64,000 nucleotides of DNA from assembly GCF_947623445.1 (NCBI RefSeq), contig NC_135241.1:22012501-22076500 (forward strand), in the 5' to 3' direction. This document shows positions 49,148 through 63,300 of the stretch, piece after piece. Numbering within the stretch: position 1 is the first letter of the stretch; the number at the start of each line of letters is the position of its first letter. Under the pieces are notes generated by a model. That model had not been told where the DNA came from and ran no database searches. It saw only the letters and a list, made by a program, of their open reading frames with translations. Origin of the DNA: Clavelina lepadiformis. Its lineage: Eukaryota; Chordata; Ascidiacea; Aplousobranchia; Clavelinidae. A program made the position numbers and the translations under genes.

Positions 49148-52100
49148 TCACAAATCGAGTTTCGATCTCCTGCTGAGTTTCCTGATTTCCTTTTTCTCTT
49201 CGACGACTGCAGATGCCTTCTCTTCTTTTTCTTCCTCGTCTTCTTCATCAAAGTCATCATCTATGTCGACGTCATTACGATCGTTGCTTTCGCCTTCAGT
49301 GTCGTCATCGTCTACGTCATCATCTAGGTTGTAATCATCGTCATCGTTTTCTGTGTTAATCTTCCCGGAGAGAACTTCCGAGATCCATTTCTCCAGTTCC
49401 GCAAGAGTCGGAAGGCGCGATTTTCGACGAGCCATCCAGACACTATCCGCCTAAACAAGTGGACGTTACCAAGCCAAGTTCCATGTCCATGTGTCTCATA
49501 ATTATGCGGTTATTCTATGTTAGTTAATCGTATTTATGTAAATGTTAACCATCGTCGTCATCATTTACTTACGTCAGTCACATTGACCACGCCGATCTGT
49601 GGCTCACTCAGATCGACACCGAACGTGCGCTCCCAATAATCATGGAGCTAAAAATTATAACAATGTTTGATTTGATGAAAGATTGCATTGGTCACTGTTC
49701 AGATCCCATCAGTTGAATTTTAACACAAAAAACTTTGCTTCGAAATTGTGCAATGTGCTTGTACTGACCAATGCAAAGTCGTCCGGGTCGATCCACACTA
49801 TTGACAAGTTCGGGTCATCCGTGTGCAGCTGAGCAATCTCTTTCAAAAGTTGAAGAAATTCGAATCCTTCGGGATCAGATTCATCTGCGAACGCCACCAC
49901 GTGGATATCGTTTATGTCGTCCTCCTGATGCGCAAAAAATAAAATAACTTAAAATCTACAAAATAAGTTTGTGCCAGCAGCGTTGCTAAGGCTACCGTTG
50001 GGACTTTTGTCAAAGAAAACTAACTTGTACGTAACCCGCTTTCAAAATCGTTTTGTAAACACATTTTTTCAAACTTCAATAGGAGGCAAAAATATATGGA
50101 AAAAATTAAAAAGATTTTTGTGCAAATGCTATATGAATGGTTGCCGAGGCAGCTTTCATACCGACCCAGATGTCGTACAAATTGATAGGACGAAGTTTCC
50201 GCAGGGTAGCGCGCTTGTGGTCAGAAACAAAATCTTCGATGTCGCTATTATCGTGAGGTAAATTTCCAGACATAGTGATCGACTTCTTCATGTATGGCTC
50301 GTAAAAGTCAATTTGATTGACCTCGGTCAAACCTAGCTGCTTGGCTAACTAGAATAAAAGTTTCTTCTTGAGAAAACTACTTTTGGATGACCACAAACTC
50401 TTATATAACTAACATGTTGGCTGCAGAGGCTGGATGTAAGCTAGAGACTGACCAGTTTTTGAAAGACAGCGTAGAAGGAAATAAGCGGTTGAAAGTCTAA
50501 TGCCGCGTCCACGAAGTCATCGAAAGCTGTAAAATAAATGGTTTAATTGATTGAGAAAGACTTGAAACTGTGTTGAAAATAAATTTCAGTTATGCAATTT
50601 GTCAGCGACAACTCAATACGAATATTAAGTAATTAAGAATATTAATTAATTTAATTTAATTTAATTTAATTTAATTAATTAATATTAATTAATAATAATA
50701 ATTAATATTAATTAAATAAAAAGAACTGTTCAGGAATTGAATTTATAAGAATCAAAAACGAAAAAAAAATTTTCTAACATAGAATTTTGTGCAACAAGAT
50801 TTGTACGGACAAAATGTTATCAAGCTTACCCGCGCTGCTGCTGCTTTCAAAATAGCCGATAACTTTGCTCAATTCGTTTCGTTTGAATGCCTGGATTTCT
50901 ATTTTAGTGTTGATCTCCTCCACTGGATGTTCGTCGAGCTAAGCATATTGATAGGCCTAGTAAGTTTACTGAACTATTAATAAAACAAATTTCCAGGTAA
51001 GGCTCGAGTGAGTCACATTGTTGTTACGCACAAATCTCATCCCTGTATTTTATCTATTTCAAGTCGAAAGCCCAAACTCCGAGCACGCATATAGCTCACC
51101 TCAAGTATAAATTCAACCAAAAAATCCGTCGAGCGTTGACCGTCGTAAGCCACCTTGTGTCCAGACTTATAAGCGTAAATTGCACCGGCTTCAAATATTC
51201 CTGCAAAATAAATTTGTGTACAGGCTAACTGTGAAAGCGTTTGGACGGCGTGCTTGTTACTGTTCAACTCACTCCTACAAATGGAATATAGGCTACATGT
51301 ACAAGTCTAAATTTTGTCGCTAGTTTTGTTTTCTTAGTAAATTTTACGTACGTAACATTACGTTACTTACGTTACGCCGTTTACGTTTTGTTTGTAAATG
51401 TAAAGCACAAGTCACAAAAAAGATTTTTTCTACTTAAGATCTTTCCTAAGAACTTACCCAGTTTCTCAGCCAGTTTTCTGTCGTTCTGCAGATTAACGAC
51501 CCCAAAACCGACACCTTCTCTTTCCGTAATCTGTGCAGCTAACTGAAAATGGAAAAAAGGATTTCATTTTTATATTAAAATTCAGATATTCTCTCAATGC
51601 TTTCTCACCTCCAGCATCTGTTCAGTCAAGTACCATTGATTTTCTTCATACGCGTTCTGTGGGTCCCGTGTGATTGTGAAAAAGACGACCAAGATATCAT
51701 ACTTCTTCAGAAATCTTTCGAGAAAATCAGTGTTTTTTTTGGAAAATAAAACCCACTTTGTTTTGTTAACGAGTTGATGAATACAAGGTTTTTTTTATCA
51801 AACGTATTCGCACGTCTGTTTGTATGCAGATATAAGCTTGGCTATATTTAACGATGACGCATGCGCCTGGCGAATAACCTTGTGAAGTGATGACGTACAA
51901 TTATGCCAATCTTGTAACCAGAGGTCACTTTGCGAAAAACAATTATAACGACGAGCAGGTTTGTGTAGAGCGGTGCTAAGGCTCTACAACTTACGACCTT
52001 TCACGGGAACAATACCCGAGATCCCCAGAAAAACTTTAAACATGCTTTTATTTAACATTATACTGTATTTCCAAAACTACAATCCAAATTAAAAAATATT

Positions 52101-52691
52101 CTAAAACATCAATTAAATTAACTTAAATTAAAGTTTTAATTAAACTTTGCATAACATTGTGATAAAGTATATTTTTGCAGTGCGCGGCAGGATTATCAGG
52201 ATTCCTCAGATATAAATATGATAACAAACTTGCCTGTTAAAATTCTTTCTACTCAGATTAATCAGACGATCTTTTCCGTCATGGGACGGAAATTCCAGAC
52301 CACGGCTTCCGGCTGTCAGTTGCAACCCTAAATTTATTTAAAGAAACCTTGTTGATGTCAGAAAGAGACATTTAGGACCATGGACATTTACACCCGTGCT
52401 ACAAGTTTACTTTCCAGAAATGTCTCTAAAATTTTTCCAACGGTCCCTCAAAATATATACTTCTGCAACTATACAGCTGAAAATTAGCACTTAGCCTAAA
52501 GTCGCGGTCTCTTAAAATTTCTCAGCAGTCGCAAAAATTTAACCTAAAAAAAGCCTGGCTGTAAGTATTTTTAAACAAAAAACAAATATACACAAGCCAG
52601 AGAAATACTCAGTCATAGACTCACCAAGTAAAAGATAAAACGTTCCAAAAGCGTTCAGGAGCCTCATAGCTTGAACCTTTCCGCAGAGCAT
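49148..52691 (-). CDS. CASQ: Calsequestrin, eleven exons
   Basis: This is the low-affinity, high-capacity Ca2+-binding protein of the sarcoplasmic reticulum lumen, with three thioredoxin-like domains and an acidic tail. Exons: 52691-52625, 52327-52234, 51714-51609, 51542-51458, 51200-51100, 50938-50830, 50526-50453, 50348-50166, 49924-49769, 49647-49573, 49450-49148; 450 aa, all in phase. Residues 1-23 form a signal peptide ([15 protein letters not shown]). Family blocks include [93 protein letters not shown] and [17 protein letters not shown]. The Asp/Glu-rich tail is followed by a basic stretch ([15 protein letters not shown]) not typical of vertebrate calsequestrins. Intron 2 appears to use a GC donor (AG|GCAAGT). 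The exon count equals that of vertebrate CASQ genes. Paralog number (1 or 2) cannot be assigned. Confidence 0.96.
50632..50722. repeat. TTTAA / ATTAATT simple repeat in calsequestrin intron
   Basis: About 90 bases consist almost only of TTTAA and TTAATTA units, within the intron between calsequestrin exons 6 and 7. Purely low-complexity sequence. Confidence 0.85.
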
Positions 52692-54345
52692 CTTCTAGCA
52701 TTGGTAATTATTTTAACACGCCGGCTATTTATCACCCTTATCTGGAATATATCTGCGTTTAAGACGTCACCGAAATAACGGTCTGATTGCGAAATGCTTT
52801 GCAATTTATGTCATTTTTTCTCTGCGGCTCGTAGGTCGAATGTCAGCTGCCTGCAATTTGTTGAACAAGCTTACGCGCTCATGACGTGATTTCTCATCGC
52901 TCATGGCGTGATCAACTTTTCATTGCCTGCCAGTCAACGTGTCTGTTTCTATCTTTAGTGCAAAAAGTAACACCTAATGGTGTAATAAATTTTATCAAAC
53001 ACACTTTGGTGTAACGAATTTTTTGGTTTGATTTGTCACTCTATTAAGCAGTTGTTGAATAGCGCATTGAAAATTTGATTAATGTGAGTTTATCGTGGTA
53101 AGCTTTTATAAAATTATCATCATTAACGCATGCTTACAACAACTGACTTTATTTTTTCGTGCTTACTGTGCTTTTGACGAAAAATAAAATCTTTAATTGA
53201 TTGAAATTTTCGGGCAAAATTAGGGCTGTTGGACTCAAATATTGAAATATTGTTCCCTCTACATGAAACAAGAAACCTCAACTACGACTCAAAAAAGCTG
53301 TCGTGAGAGGGCGCTGCAATGCCACGACAACAAACCACAGCGACCAATTCATTCAAAATATTCCATTCAAATGAACATTTCGTTAAAAAACTCAGCCTTA
53401 AATGAAAATTTATTTTGCTGGATCGGAAATTTCATCCACTTAATTACCCCGCTAATAAAAATAGGTCAGATCCTTGATTTAGGTGCAAGGAATGCGGGTG
53501 TTCGATGCAACCGCTCAGCCAACAAACAAATCGATGTTAACTTTAACACTTACATCTGTGACCAGCAGGTGGCGTTCTTATGACAATGAAATGTTACAAA
53601 ACCGTAACTGTTTTAAACAAACTTAACTTAACTCTTAACTCGTGATTCGTCCTGGGTATTGTTTCGTGACGTTGAGCTTTTAACAGTAAAAGAGCTATCA
53701 AGTGTTTTCATTTCATTAACAATAGATCTTGTTTATATTTAAACTGGATCTTTTAGAAGACAACTACTGGTTGTCTGCGCTCCGTCGAGCAACCATGACC
53801 CTACGTCACTCCCCTAAATAGGGTCGGGGGTGGAATAATTCCGACTTGAAAATAAAAGATTTTTTTAGTAAACAAGTGAAGTCTGGCGGTGGAAAACATG
53901 TTATTTTGCAAACGTTTGGTTTCTTATTACAGCCAGTGATGGAATTATAAGATGATAGATTAACAAAAGAAACACTTTGTCCCTGTCTTTTTTGTTCTGG
54001 TTCTCCTAAGTGTTCTTATACAAGCACAAATAAACCCAATTTTTTGAGTTTTCGATTTTATTAGTAAAAAGAAAACAGCATCATACCCAGAAATGCGCAA
54101 ACAACAAAACGTTACTGCACAAAGAGAAACTAAATCACAACACTCGAAATAAATAGGACGGTACACAACATTAATATTTACTTTAGTAAACTTAACAGTA
54201 ACTTTAATAAGCCGGTAAAATAATGATAGCAGCAAATATATTGAACCGGAAACTACATGGAAGACTTCGAAGTTCAGAATAAAATACCGGGGACGTATAA
54301 ATAGGCAGCTTCAGTGAGGTCGATATCAATTAGATATTTAAATAT
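52692..54345. other. Calsequestrin upstream region
   Basis: This 1.65-kb spacer lies between the calsequestrin start codon and the stop codon of the PH-domain gene, both on -. A 113-codon + frame at 53242-53583 shows no domain. A match to the CTCF core motif (CCAGCAGGTGGCG) lies at 53562-53574. An AATAAA on the - strand at about 54057 is a possible polyadenylation signal for the PH-domain gene. No transposon recognised. Confidence 0.45.
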
Positions 54346-57300
54346 TTAATTTCGATGCAGTTTTTCGAGAGTTTTCTTGGAGAATTCTTCAAACATCTGC
54401 AAAGTAAAAAAGTTTAGTTGAGAATTTGTTTCAAGTGTAGACATGTTCAAAAAATTGTGTTAAGATAAAACAAAATTGAAAATAACAAGTCAACTACCCA
54501 CCTCTATGCCTGCCAACACTGCTGGATCAATTTTGTCGTTCTTTTCTTTGTTTTCCGACGCCTTTGACGTCACCCGGCAATCTTCCACTGTGAACGACGA
54601 CATCGATGAAGCCAGCGAATAGGGAGCCGCAACGTCATCCAGGCTGCAGACGCTCCGGCTCAAAGACTTGAGGTAGTGAAGATCTTCGGATGGGACGGAC
54701 TCTGAGGAAGTTTCCTCGAAGACGACAGGAGGACTGTTTATCTTGGCTCGCGGAGAGGACATCGGGCAGTTGATCGAGCAATTCACCTCCACCGAGTCGG
54801 TGGAACCCGACGAGCAACAATCAGAGATGCTCGAGATTTCGTCGATCGACGTCAGAGCTTCGCGACTACGTGGTGTGCGATGGCGATGACGTACGGCCGA
54901 TGATAAAGTCGGGTCGTTGTCATGACGACGCATGATGGCGAGGCTTTCTTGCTGTTCGGCCAACAGAAGTTCAAGATCTTGTCTTTCACGAATCTTCTCC
55001 AAAGCGCTCTGTGAAATCATAATGGTCATTGTCTGCCCGATTTTTGTGTGTTTTTTCATCTGTTTTTCGATGTATCAACTACATTTCTATGTCAATTTAC
55101 CTGTTTGTTTGCTTGAAGGGTGTGGATTTCGTTGTCAATCTTTCCCAGTTTTTCCTTCATTTCGTTTAACTTCCCTTCGAGCGCGGCGAAATGCTCGTGG
55201 TTTTGGCGACGTTTTTTTCCGGATTTTGGTGCAATTTCTTTCGCCAATTGATCGACCTTGAGCTGGGCTGAGTTGCGGCGTCTGTTGAGGTGGGTCATGT
55301 ACTTTGTCATCTTCATTTCTTCTTCTTCACGAACGCGATCGTACTTTTCGATGACGTCACTGCGTCGGGACGCACGACGCGACTGGGAAACGGGAGTCCC
55401 TTCTAGTGGACTCATAAGTTCACTGGAAGCCTGGACAATTAAAAGTTCTTGTTTAATTAATTGTCTCCTCGCTTAACTCAAGGCGGTGTTTAACCGTTTA
55501 TGAGCCACTGTTGTACTACAGTTAAGGCGTCACTGCGTCTTCGGCTTACCTTTCTATCCAAAATACGTTGTTCCTCAATGATCTGTTGCTGTTGCGTGGC
55601 AATTTCTTTAAGGAGTTTCTGCTTCTGGAGCTCAGCAAGTTCTTGTTCCAATTGCTTCTGGGATAAAGTTTTCTGGAAGAAAAAGATAAGTTAAAAATCC
55701 TGTCGTCTTACCGCGATGCGTGCTAAACGTGAAATATTACAATTCGAATATTTTGAAAACAGAAAATTGTGTATCATTTTCACCTTTCTGGCTTGTTCGT
55801 TTGATTCTTCGCTGGTGATAGGAGGGGGAGGGGAAGGGCTTACATTCTTTTTCGCGTTTTTGTTTTTCTCCGATTGTTCGCTGAAAATAAAATGAAAATT
55901 CAATAAATATTTTCAAACTCCGGCAGCCGCTTTCCTTGCCTAAACAACCACGTCTAGAACCAAAAGAAGCGGATTTTAGCGGCTCAAATACTTCCAAAAA
56001 TTCGGAAAATGGATATCAAGTTTCACAGCGAATGCACATCATCCTATAATAACTTGAGTAATATTTTTATTTTCTACTTAGTGTAAAAACCCAGCGGTAC
56101 CAACCTGTTATTGTTGGCGATGGACCTCGTTTCCTTTTCGAGAGTTCCCACCCAGAGTAAGAATTCCTGGTGGTTATCGGAGCTGAAATGAAAGGTCGGT
56201 GCCCCCTGCTGCTCAAGACGAAACACGAACCTCGACCTGTTCATGTTTGTGACGTCGGCGATGATGTCATAACCGCGCAATAAAACAACGTCGCGGGTTG
56301 CGTCGGACTGGGGTGAATTGTAGCAATAGAGGCAGGTGTCTTGAAAGACGCACCAGAATCTGCAAAAGTAAAATCAAACGATCACTCTCCTGTGTTATTC
56401 ATTGGATGATTGAGCTAACACAGAAGCCAAATAACTTCCACAAAGGTAGCTCAGACACCTGCAATGACTGAGGGTTTCCGCGTGCTCGAGCACAAACAAG
56501 ACTGGCGGGGTTTCAATCTGGCGCGCAGCTACCTTTCAAGGAAGTCGTTGCTTCTCGTTTAAATAGCATTAAGCTTACAATACTGTCATGATGCATTTGG
56601 CCGCTTTACCGCAATCCGACTTAATCAATGGGAAAGTCTTGTAGAAAATGTCAACTTCAATACAGCTAACAAGAGAAATTATTTCCCGTTAGGGTTGTTG
56701 GCGGTTACAAAGTCGTTTTTACCAAGGGTCGAATAAAGCTTATTATGGCCAAGTTACAAGGAACGTTGGCTGAAGATTAGACATATTGCGGCAGAATTTC
56801 CCAATTAAACCGTCAGGAAACATCGCATAGATGGATTTCCGACCGCGATTTGAACTATAGCTGCCATGTTAAGTCCAGCATTAGTTGACAATAGCTTTTT
56901 CAAGAGCGCCTTAAGAATACGATGTACATCTTAAGTGCTACTTCAGGCTTATATGGAAAGTTGAAAACCCTTGGAAAGAAATGCCGCTCCCATTGAGGAT
57001 ATCGTGATTTACCAAATGTTCTAGGCCACAACAAAAGTCAAAACCGCTTGAAAATGACGTTTTAGTAAAGACGTCACTTCTATCCAATAGCAAGTACTTC
57101 TACCAGACCCACAACTAACCCTCGAAGCCTTAAATATTAAATTGTTCTTTAGAAGTATTTGGAAATTCCATTTTAATCGAACAATGACAGAATTTGTCGT
57201 ACCTTTCCCATTGCTTCTTCTTTCCTCTTCGATCCAAATATCCCCGGTGGGTGGCGTTGGTAAGCTGAGAGGCAGGTATGCGAAGAACTTGCGTCTTGGA

Positions 57301-60300
57301 TGTCTTGTTTTTCTTCGTGACGTCATCCGACGATTTAAAGCTCTTGTGTAAATTGAATCCAGAGATCCAGCTACTTCGACTATCGTTGCGTGACGATCCT
57401 TCGCTGCTAGCTGTGAGTCAAGATGGAAATATTTCAACTTCAATAATAGCACGTTACGCTTGGAGATGAAATTACATAAGATTAAAATTTGGAAAAATTG
57501 GAGTTTGTTGGTTTTCTCACCTGATCCGGTGCTCTTTTTCGATTTTTTCTGCCGAGTCTCATTGCTTGATTTTTGTCCGCTTGACTTTGAACTGTTTGAT
57601 GAACCTGAAATATCAAATGCAAAGTAATTAAATGCAGGTTTGGGAACGCTCGGTTACGTCTGTTTGGGCTGAGAGAATCGCGGAACTGTATAAGCGACAA
57701 CGTTGCTAAACTGAAAACTTACCGTCGACTGAGCTTTTGTTATGAGCCGAATCGCTTCCGAGGCTGTGTCTTATCTGTTAAAAAAACAAACAAGAATTTT
57801 AAAAACCCAGTATTTGACATTGAGACAATCGCCAAATAGGTACGGGAGAAACCGCATTAGTGATTTCGGCGTCGACACTTAGTATGCTTCACTGAGAGAA
57901 TTATTTTTAGAACGGCGGTCACGCAGTGTTTTAAAGTCGTAATAAGCATTTGGTTGGTAAACAACACCGCTTCGTTAGTCACCAAGCACATTTCTAACAT
58001 TGTACAGCGAAAAGTGATGAAACGCCAAAGAATAGCAGCCATACCAAGCTAGTATCTCCCCAATTTTAATCCTTTTAAAGTTCAATTATTAAGTTTGCAA
58101 GTTGTTATCAGCGGACAATGGAAACATGTTGAAAGTAACCACTGGCTTTAGGGTAGGGGTTCGCACAGTATAGTTGTCGCTATTTTCGATAAGCGATTCA
58201 CAAAAGATAGCTTGAACAAAAAGACGTTCGAGCCGCTTGGTTATAATGAAAGTATGACGTCACAATCAAATCGGCGTCACGCTCAATGAAGAGATAATTA
58301 TCAGGTGTAATCTCGTGTCCAACTACCGATGCAATTGGTAACGGTAATTAAATAAAATATAAAAGACAAATCATTTCTGCACTTCTATACGCGAACCGTA
58401 TGAGAAATCTCGGACTTATCATAACACAAAGCAGTACAATTGCGTACGGTTTGTCTTACCTTGTCATCTGCACTATCCTTTAAGCTGGTGATGCCGTCCA
58501 ATGCTTTGAAACTGCCTGCGAAAACAATTTATTTTAAATTAACAAGGACTAGAAAATACTTAATTGTGGTAGTTCCACACCGTTTAAATTAATTGATCAA
58601 CAATATCCTACAATAAAACTTACTTAATGCGATAGATGACTTAATGGGCGAAAAGCTGTAAATCTCGATAAAGTCAATCTTGGTCAGCTCTGGAACGGGC
58701 TTCTTTACGATTCTCATCCTGTATCCTTCGCCGGTCGTAGGATCCAAAAGATTACTGTCGGATGTTGATCTTAGAAGCTTTCTTGCTTTAAATGACGTGG
58801 AGTTTGCTGGAGAATTCTTTGTGGACTCAGGTTTATCACTTAGGCTTGCGTTATAAGTAAGTTTACGATCTGAAAGGTTTGAAAGAAGATTTTGAAGGTC
58901 TATGCTTTCATCATCAGAAACTTCTGTCTTTACATCCCAAACACAACTGCCTCCGGACAGAGTTCCGCTACTAATAAAGTTGGAAGTCGTGTTTTCACGA
59001 GGCTCGCTACACTCCTGGGTACTCGATAAAGTCCTGCTGGTAGGATCGTTACAATCATCTGCTGTCGAAGTTAATTTCTCGAACAATTTAATGCGATCCG
59101 TCACGCTAGGTACACGTTCTTTTTTTTGTCGCTGGTCGAATTCTTCGCCGTCACTACCTCCTGCCTGCAAGTCTGCAACTGTTGCAATGCTGGGGTCGAC
59201 CTCTTCTCTCGCCTTTTGTACCGGTCTGTCAAGAGAAAAAAGCGCTGAAGGCGAGAATTGTTCCTTATCGTCGCTCGAGCGCCCGCAACGCGGGCTTGTT
59301 TGTTTCCTGGGTTCGATTGCGCTTTCGCTGGAGCCGACGCTGATTTCTTCCCTGCCCGAGCTTTCGCCCGCGAGTTCCATATCAGTTAAGTTACAGCAAT
59401 TACATATCTCCGGGTCGCAGGGAATCTTCTCGTCGAAAATTGCACCTAGCTCTGCTTTGTTTGTCATCACCAGCCTGTCATGTTTCATACTTTCAACTTC
59501 GCTTTGTTCTGACCGGGCGCTATTGCTAAGCGTGGCGGTAGGTGAAGCGTCGTTTTCAATGGTGGAATGGTGCGAGTTTGCGGCAACATCAGTCCATTTA
59601 TTACAGGTTGTAAGTCTATTTGCACCCTCGTAATTTCCCGTTAACGACCCGTTCCCGGCGGATGTTCTTGCAGTTGAAATTACCTTGTAACCGTCGACAT
59701 CCGTTTTCCTGTCGGCCGCTACAGGTGCGACAATAGACATAATTTTCTCACCATATGTCGTCCTGGTTGTGTCTTCCTCGATTGCTTTAGTTTTTTTGTT
59801 GCTGCTGTCGTCTGGGTACTGTGAGTCGTTTCGCGACTTCGCGACCAAACATGTTTCGGTTTGCGAACGGGGACTTTCAGCATTAACTGGGTGCCCGATG
59901 AAGCGCAGGTTTTCGAGATTTTGTTCAGAATTCGCATTAACTTTCGACACTTGACCGCAGGCCGAGGTAATATCATCGGCTCCAGGGGCCATCATTCCTG
60001 GAGTGTGACGTGATAACGCTTTGGGTGATTTCTCGATTTTCGTAACGGTTCGTTTGGAATCAGTGTCAAAGCTAGAAGACCTCTGAACCGGCGTTACGTT
60101 ACATCTGGCAACCAGTTCGTTCACGTTGGCCGAGCTGTGAGATTTATGGACGCCCCCGGGAACATCCAAGTCAACCCGCTCAGCGCTGATGTAACTGAGA
60201 TCACCAGATCTTGACAAGTCCGACAGCGACTCCAATTCGCTACTGGTAAGGCTGCTGTTCAGAGATGGGATACCGGGGATGCTGCGTTCGTCGTGATATC

Positions 60301-63300
60301 GATCTCCAGTTGCTGATGTTGGTTTTATAGGGTTCAGTGTCCGGATGGTCTGTTGCTTTGATGCGGTGATGAAGGAATCAGGTGATGAGTTAAGGAGGAC
60401 GAACGCTTTCATCCAATGCATGAACTCCTGTGTGCTTTTGCACATGAGATGAACGGATTTCGTTGTTGTTTCTGCAACAATTTTTAACGCTTTAAGACAC
60501 TGAAGCTCGGCAGTGCTGTGCATATTGTGCACAGCCAACGGCCGGAAATAATCAACCGACAGTGAGTGTCGTTGCGTCACATGTTTAACGAGTGCTTGTT
60601 ATTGTTGATTTGTTTTGGAGCACATGGAATTGATGTTTCAAAGGTAGCTTTGCCTTAACTTCAGAACTTAAAAGCATTTAACTGAAAATCGAATTAAAAT
60701 GATTACAATTAAAGTTGACAAGTTATCAGCGGGTGTATTTAAAACCCTTTTAAACGTGTTTATTTATCAGCTTAAAAGTAGGCGAACCAATCCTTGGCAA
60801 TGATGTCAATTACGTATATCTGTGCCTCGTTTATCTTAATCCAAAGTATCAGCAACCTTATCAAACTCAAAATCGCAGCAAGACTTGTTTTGACGAGCGC
60901 AAATAACCCGCGACACGAACCGTGTCACAAAATCGCACAGATTACACAAGACGTTAGTATGCGTTTGCCGTTTTGAACCACATTGATTCTCACACCTTTA
61001 ATGTTTCTTTTCGCACGAGCTTGGCAAAAAATCTGCCGCAATGTGATTCGACGCGAGCCATGTTTGGTTGAGAACGCGAAACGCGACCCCACTTCGCAGG
61101 TGAGGTTGGTGAATTCAAGAAGCGACGGTGAGACCGTGACGTCATTACATATCAATTTTCTAGCCACCTATTAACTAGTGATTCCTTTGAGAACCCAGTT
61201 TTAAGCTTGCACTCGTTTGATCGAAGTGGAAAGTCTCCCGCTTTTATAAGGCGGTGGTATTGTATTAAGATCCTGTTGCCTTTGATCTGGTCAAGTATTT
61301 AAGCGAGAAATGCTTTTGATAAGTTCTCGTTTTTAGTTACGAAGTTGAAAAGTTTTGCAGACAGTTTTTTTAACACGATCCTTAATGCACCCAATCACTA
61401 TGAGTAAAGGCAAGGTAAAAAAGCAGGCTACAGAATACCTTGTTTGTTGCCTGTCAGCTGTCCGTCTTCAATGGAATTAGAGCTGTTCGATCGCTTCGAC
61501 GTTGTTTTGAAAACCAGTACGAAACTGTTGCTATTTTTGTCTGCACAAACACATATCACATAAAGCGATATTAACTGACGCCTCTTAAGGTAACTACTGG
61601 CCAACTTTGAGCCTCAAAAATGCCTCATGTTAAGAACTACTCCATAATGCGGGCAGCTTGCGATAACATCGCAGCAATATTGAAAATAATAATAGCAACA
61701 ACAAGTGAATAAGTTACTTTGAAATCACCGACATAGTTATCACACCTTGCACAACATTCTCCGCCGAGCATCCAAGTTTTAAATTGATCGAGGCGACGGG
61801 CTCGTAATTTTCACTCTTGTAAAAGTTGAGGACCTTGTCAGAGGTGAGGATTGCCCACACCCTCTTCCACTGCATCCGTTTTCTCCTGTAGAGGAATCCC
61901 TCCATCGCGGAGGAACACTTCTGCTCGAAAGACTCTTTGGGAGGCACGAAGATCGCCTGTTGCTCCTCCTGGACACTGAAACGCATCATTAACTTCTCTA
62001 AGATTCTGCCGACGTAGCGCTCACTCTCAAAAGACATACCAGTGCTTGCTTTACAGTTTACAGAAACAATATTTAGATGTCACCAAAGCACAGCAATGAA
62101 CGTGAATGGGTCTGCCTGTGCTGGAAATATGCTTATTATATTATTCACTTGTGTTATATCGACTGCGTGAGAAAAAAATGCGTGCGTAATGTAAAGGCAG
62201 TGCTGTGTACCGCTGCGTCGTTCTCGTTCGTCAACGGGAAACATTGTTGCGTCATAATGTTGTTGTCGGTTTAGTGATGTGAACCATTGCGAGATTGTAA
62301 ACATAACAGGTAAGGGGTTGATAAATTTAAGGCGCTGGGGTTACGTGACAATAGTGGGAAAAGTTTAGCAACGTAGGAAAACACGAATACCGGCTAATCT
62401 TAAAATGTTTTCAGACAACTCAACAGCAAATTTGCGAGCATCTGTTATTACTGACTTCTTACCATATATTAATAAAAATACTGGCAAAAAGAACAATCAA
62501 TAATGCTCGAAGCCATGCTCCTACGTAGTAAAACCTACTTGGCGCCCGATTCCATGGCAGTGACGCTTGTGAAGGAGCAGGTTGGTGATATCTCGGCTTC
62601 TGGAGACGTCTTGTCCGCCACCGGATCGTCAAAGGATTTGTTGCTTCGTTTCCCAACAACGCTACTGACGCGATTTAACAACTTTGTACTGAAATTGCCG
62701 GACCTTCTTTTAAAGTCCGATCGATTTGGCAGGTCCGGCCCGGACCTTCAGTGCAATGGACTTTGGTTTACTCACACAGCTACTTAACACGTAAATATAG
62801 CTACGTCAGAATAATCCCGTAAGCCTACTCAAGAGCTTGCTAACGAAACATAGACAATTTTGAATTATTCCAATATTTTCGGATGATTTGAGAGTTTGAG
62901 CAAAATAGTATGAAATAAGTTGACGAACTGGCCATAACAGTTTCAGCGTTAAGATTATGGTAAAGACACACATAAAATATTCACAGCAGCAAACCACCAT
63001 CAAAAATGGTGACTATTGGTTTTCTACTTGCCTCGATGACTGTTGGCCGGACGCAGGGTGACTTGACGTTTTGATTTTCTTTTTCAACCGAAGTATCGGA
63101 GTCCGCATTCCTGTCATGGGGTCAGAGGTTAAGTTAAACCATTCGACACCGTCACGCATACCACAAGGCGTTAAGATATTTCAACCAAAAGAAATCGCAT
63201 CTTCGAATAAACCATCCCACACAATCTGTCTTTACGTCAATACAAAGTTTGTGGTCTACACGGCGTGTCAATGAGTCATTCTTTAAATGCAGTTGCCCGG

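Noticed and set aside
49121-49327. + frame rich in Phe/Val, membrane-like
   Set aside because: It is the complement of the Asp/Glu-rich calsequestrin tail, which produces a false hydrophobic translation.
53755-53840. Short GC-richer block near ACTACTGGTTGTCTGCGCTC, considered as a tRNA or repeat fragment
   Set aside because: No tRNA A/B boxes or cloverleaf were visible, and no flanking repeats were found.
58902-59633. 243-codon + frame
   Set aside because: It is antisense to the large exon of the PH-domain gene, whose own frame is phase-consistent with its neighbours. It is a shadow.
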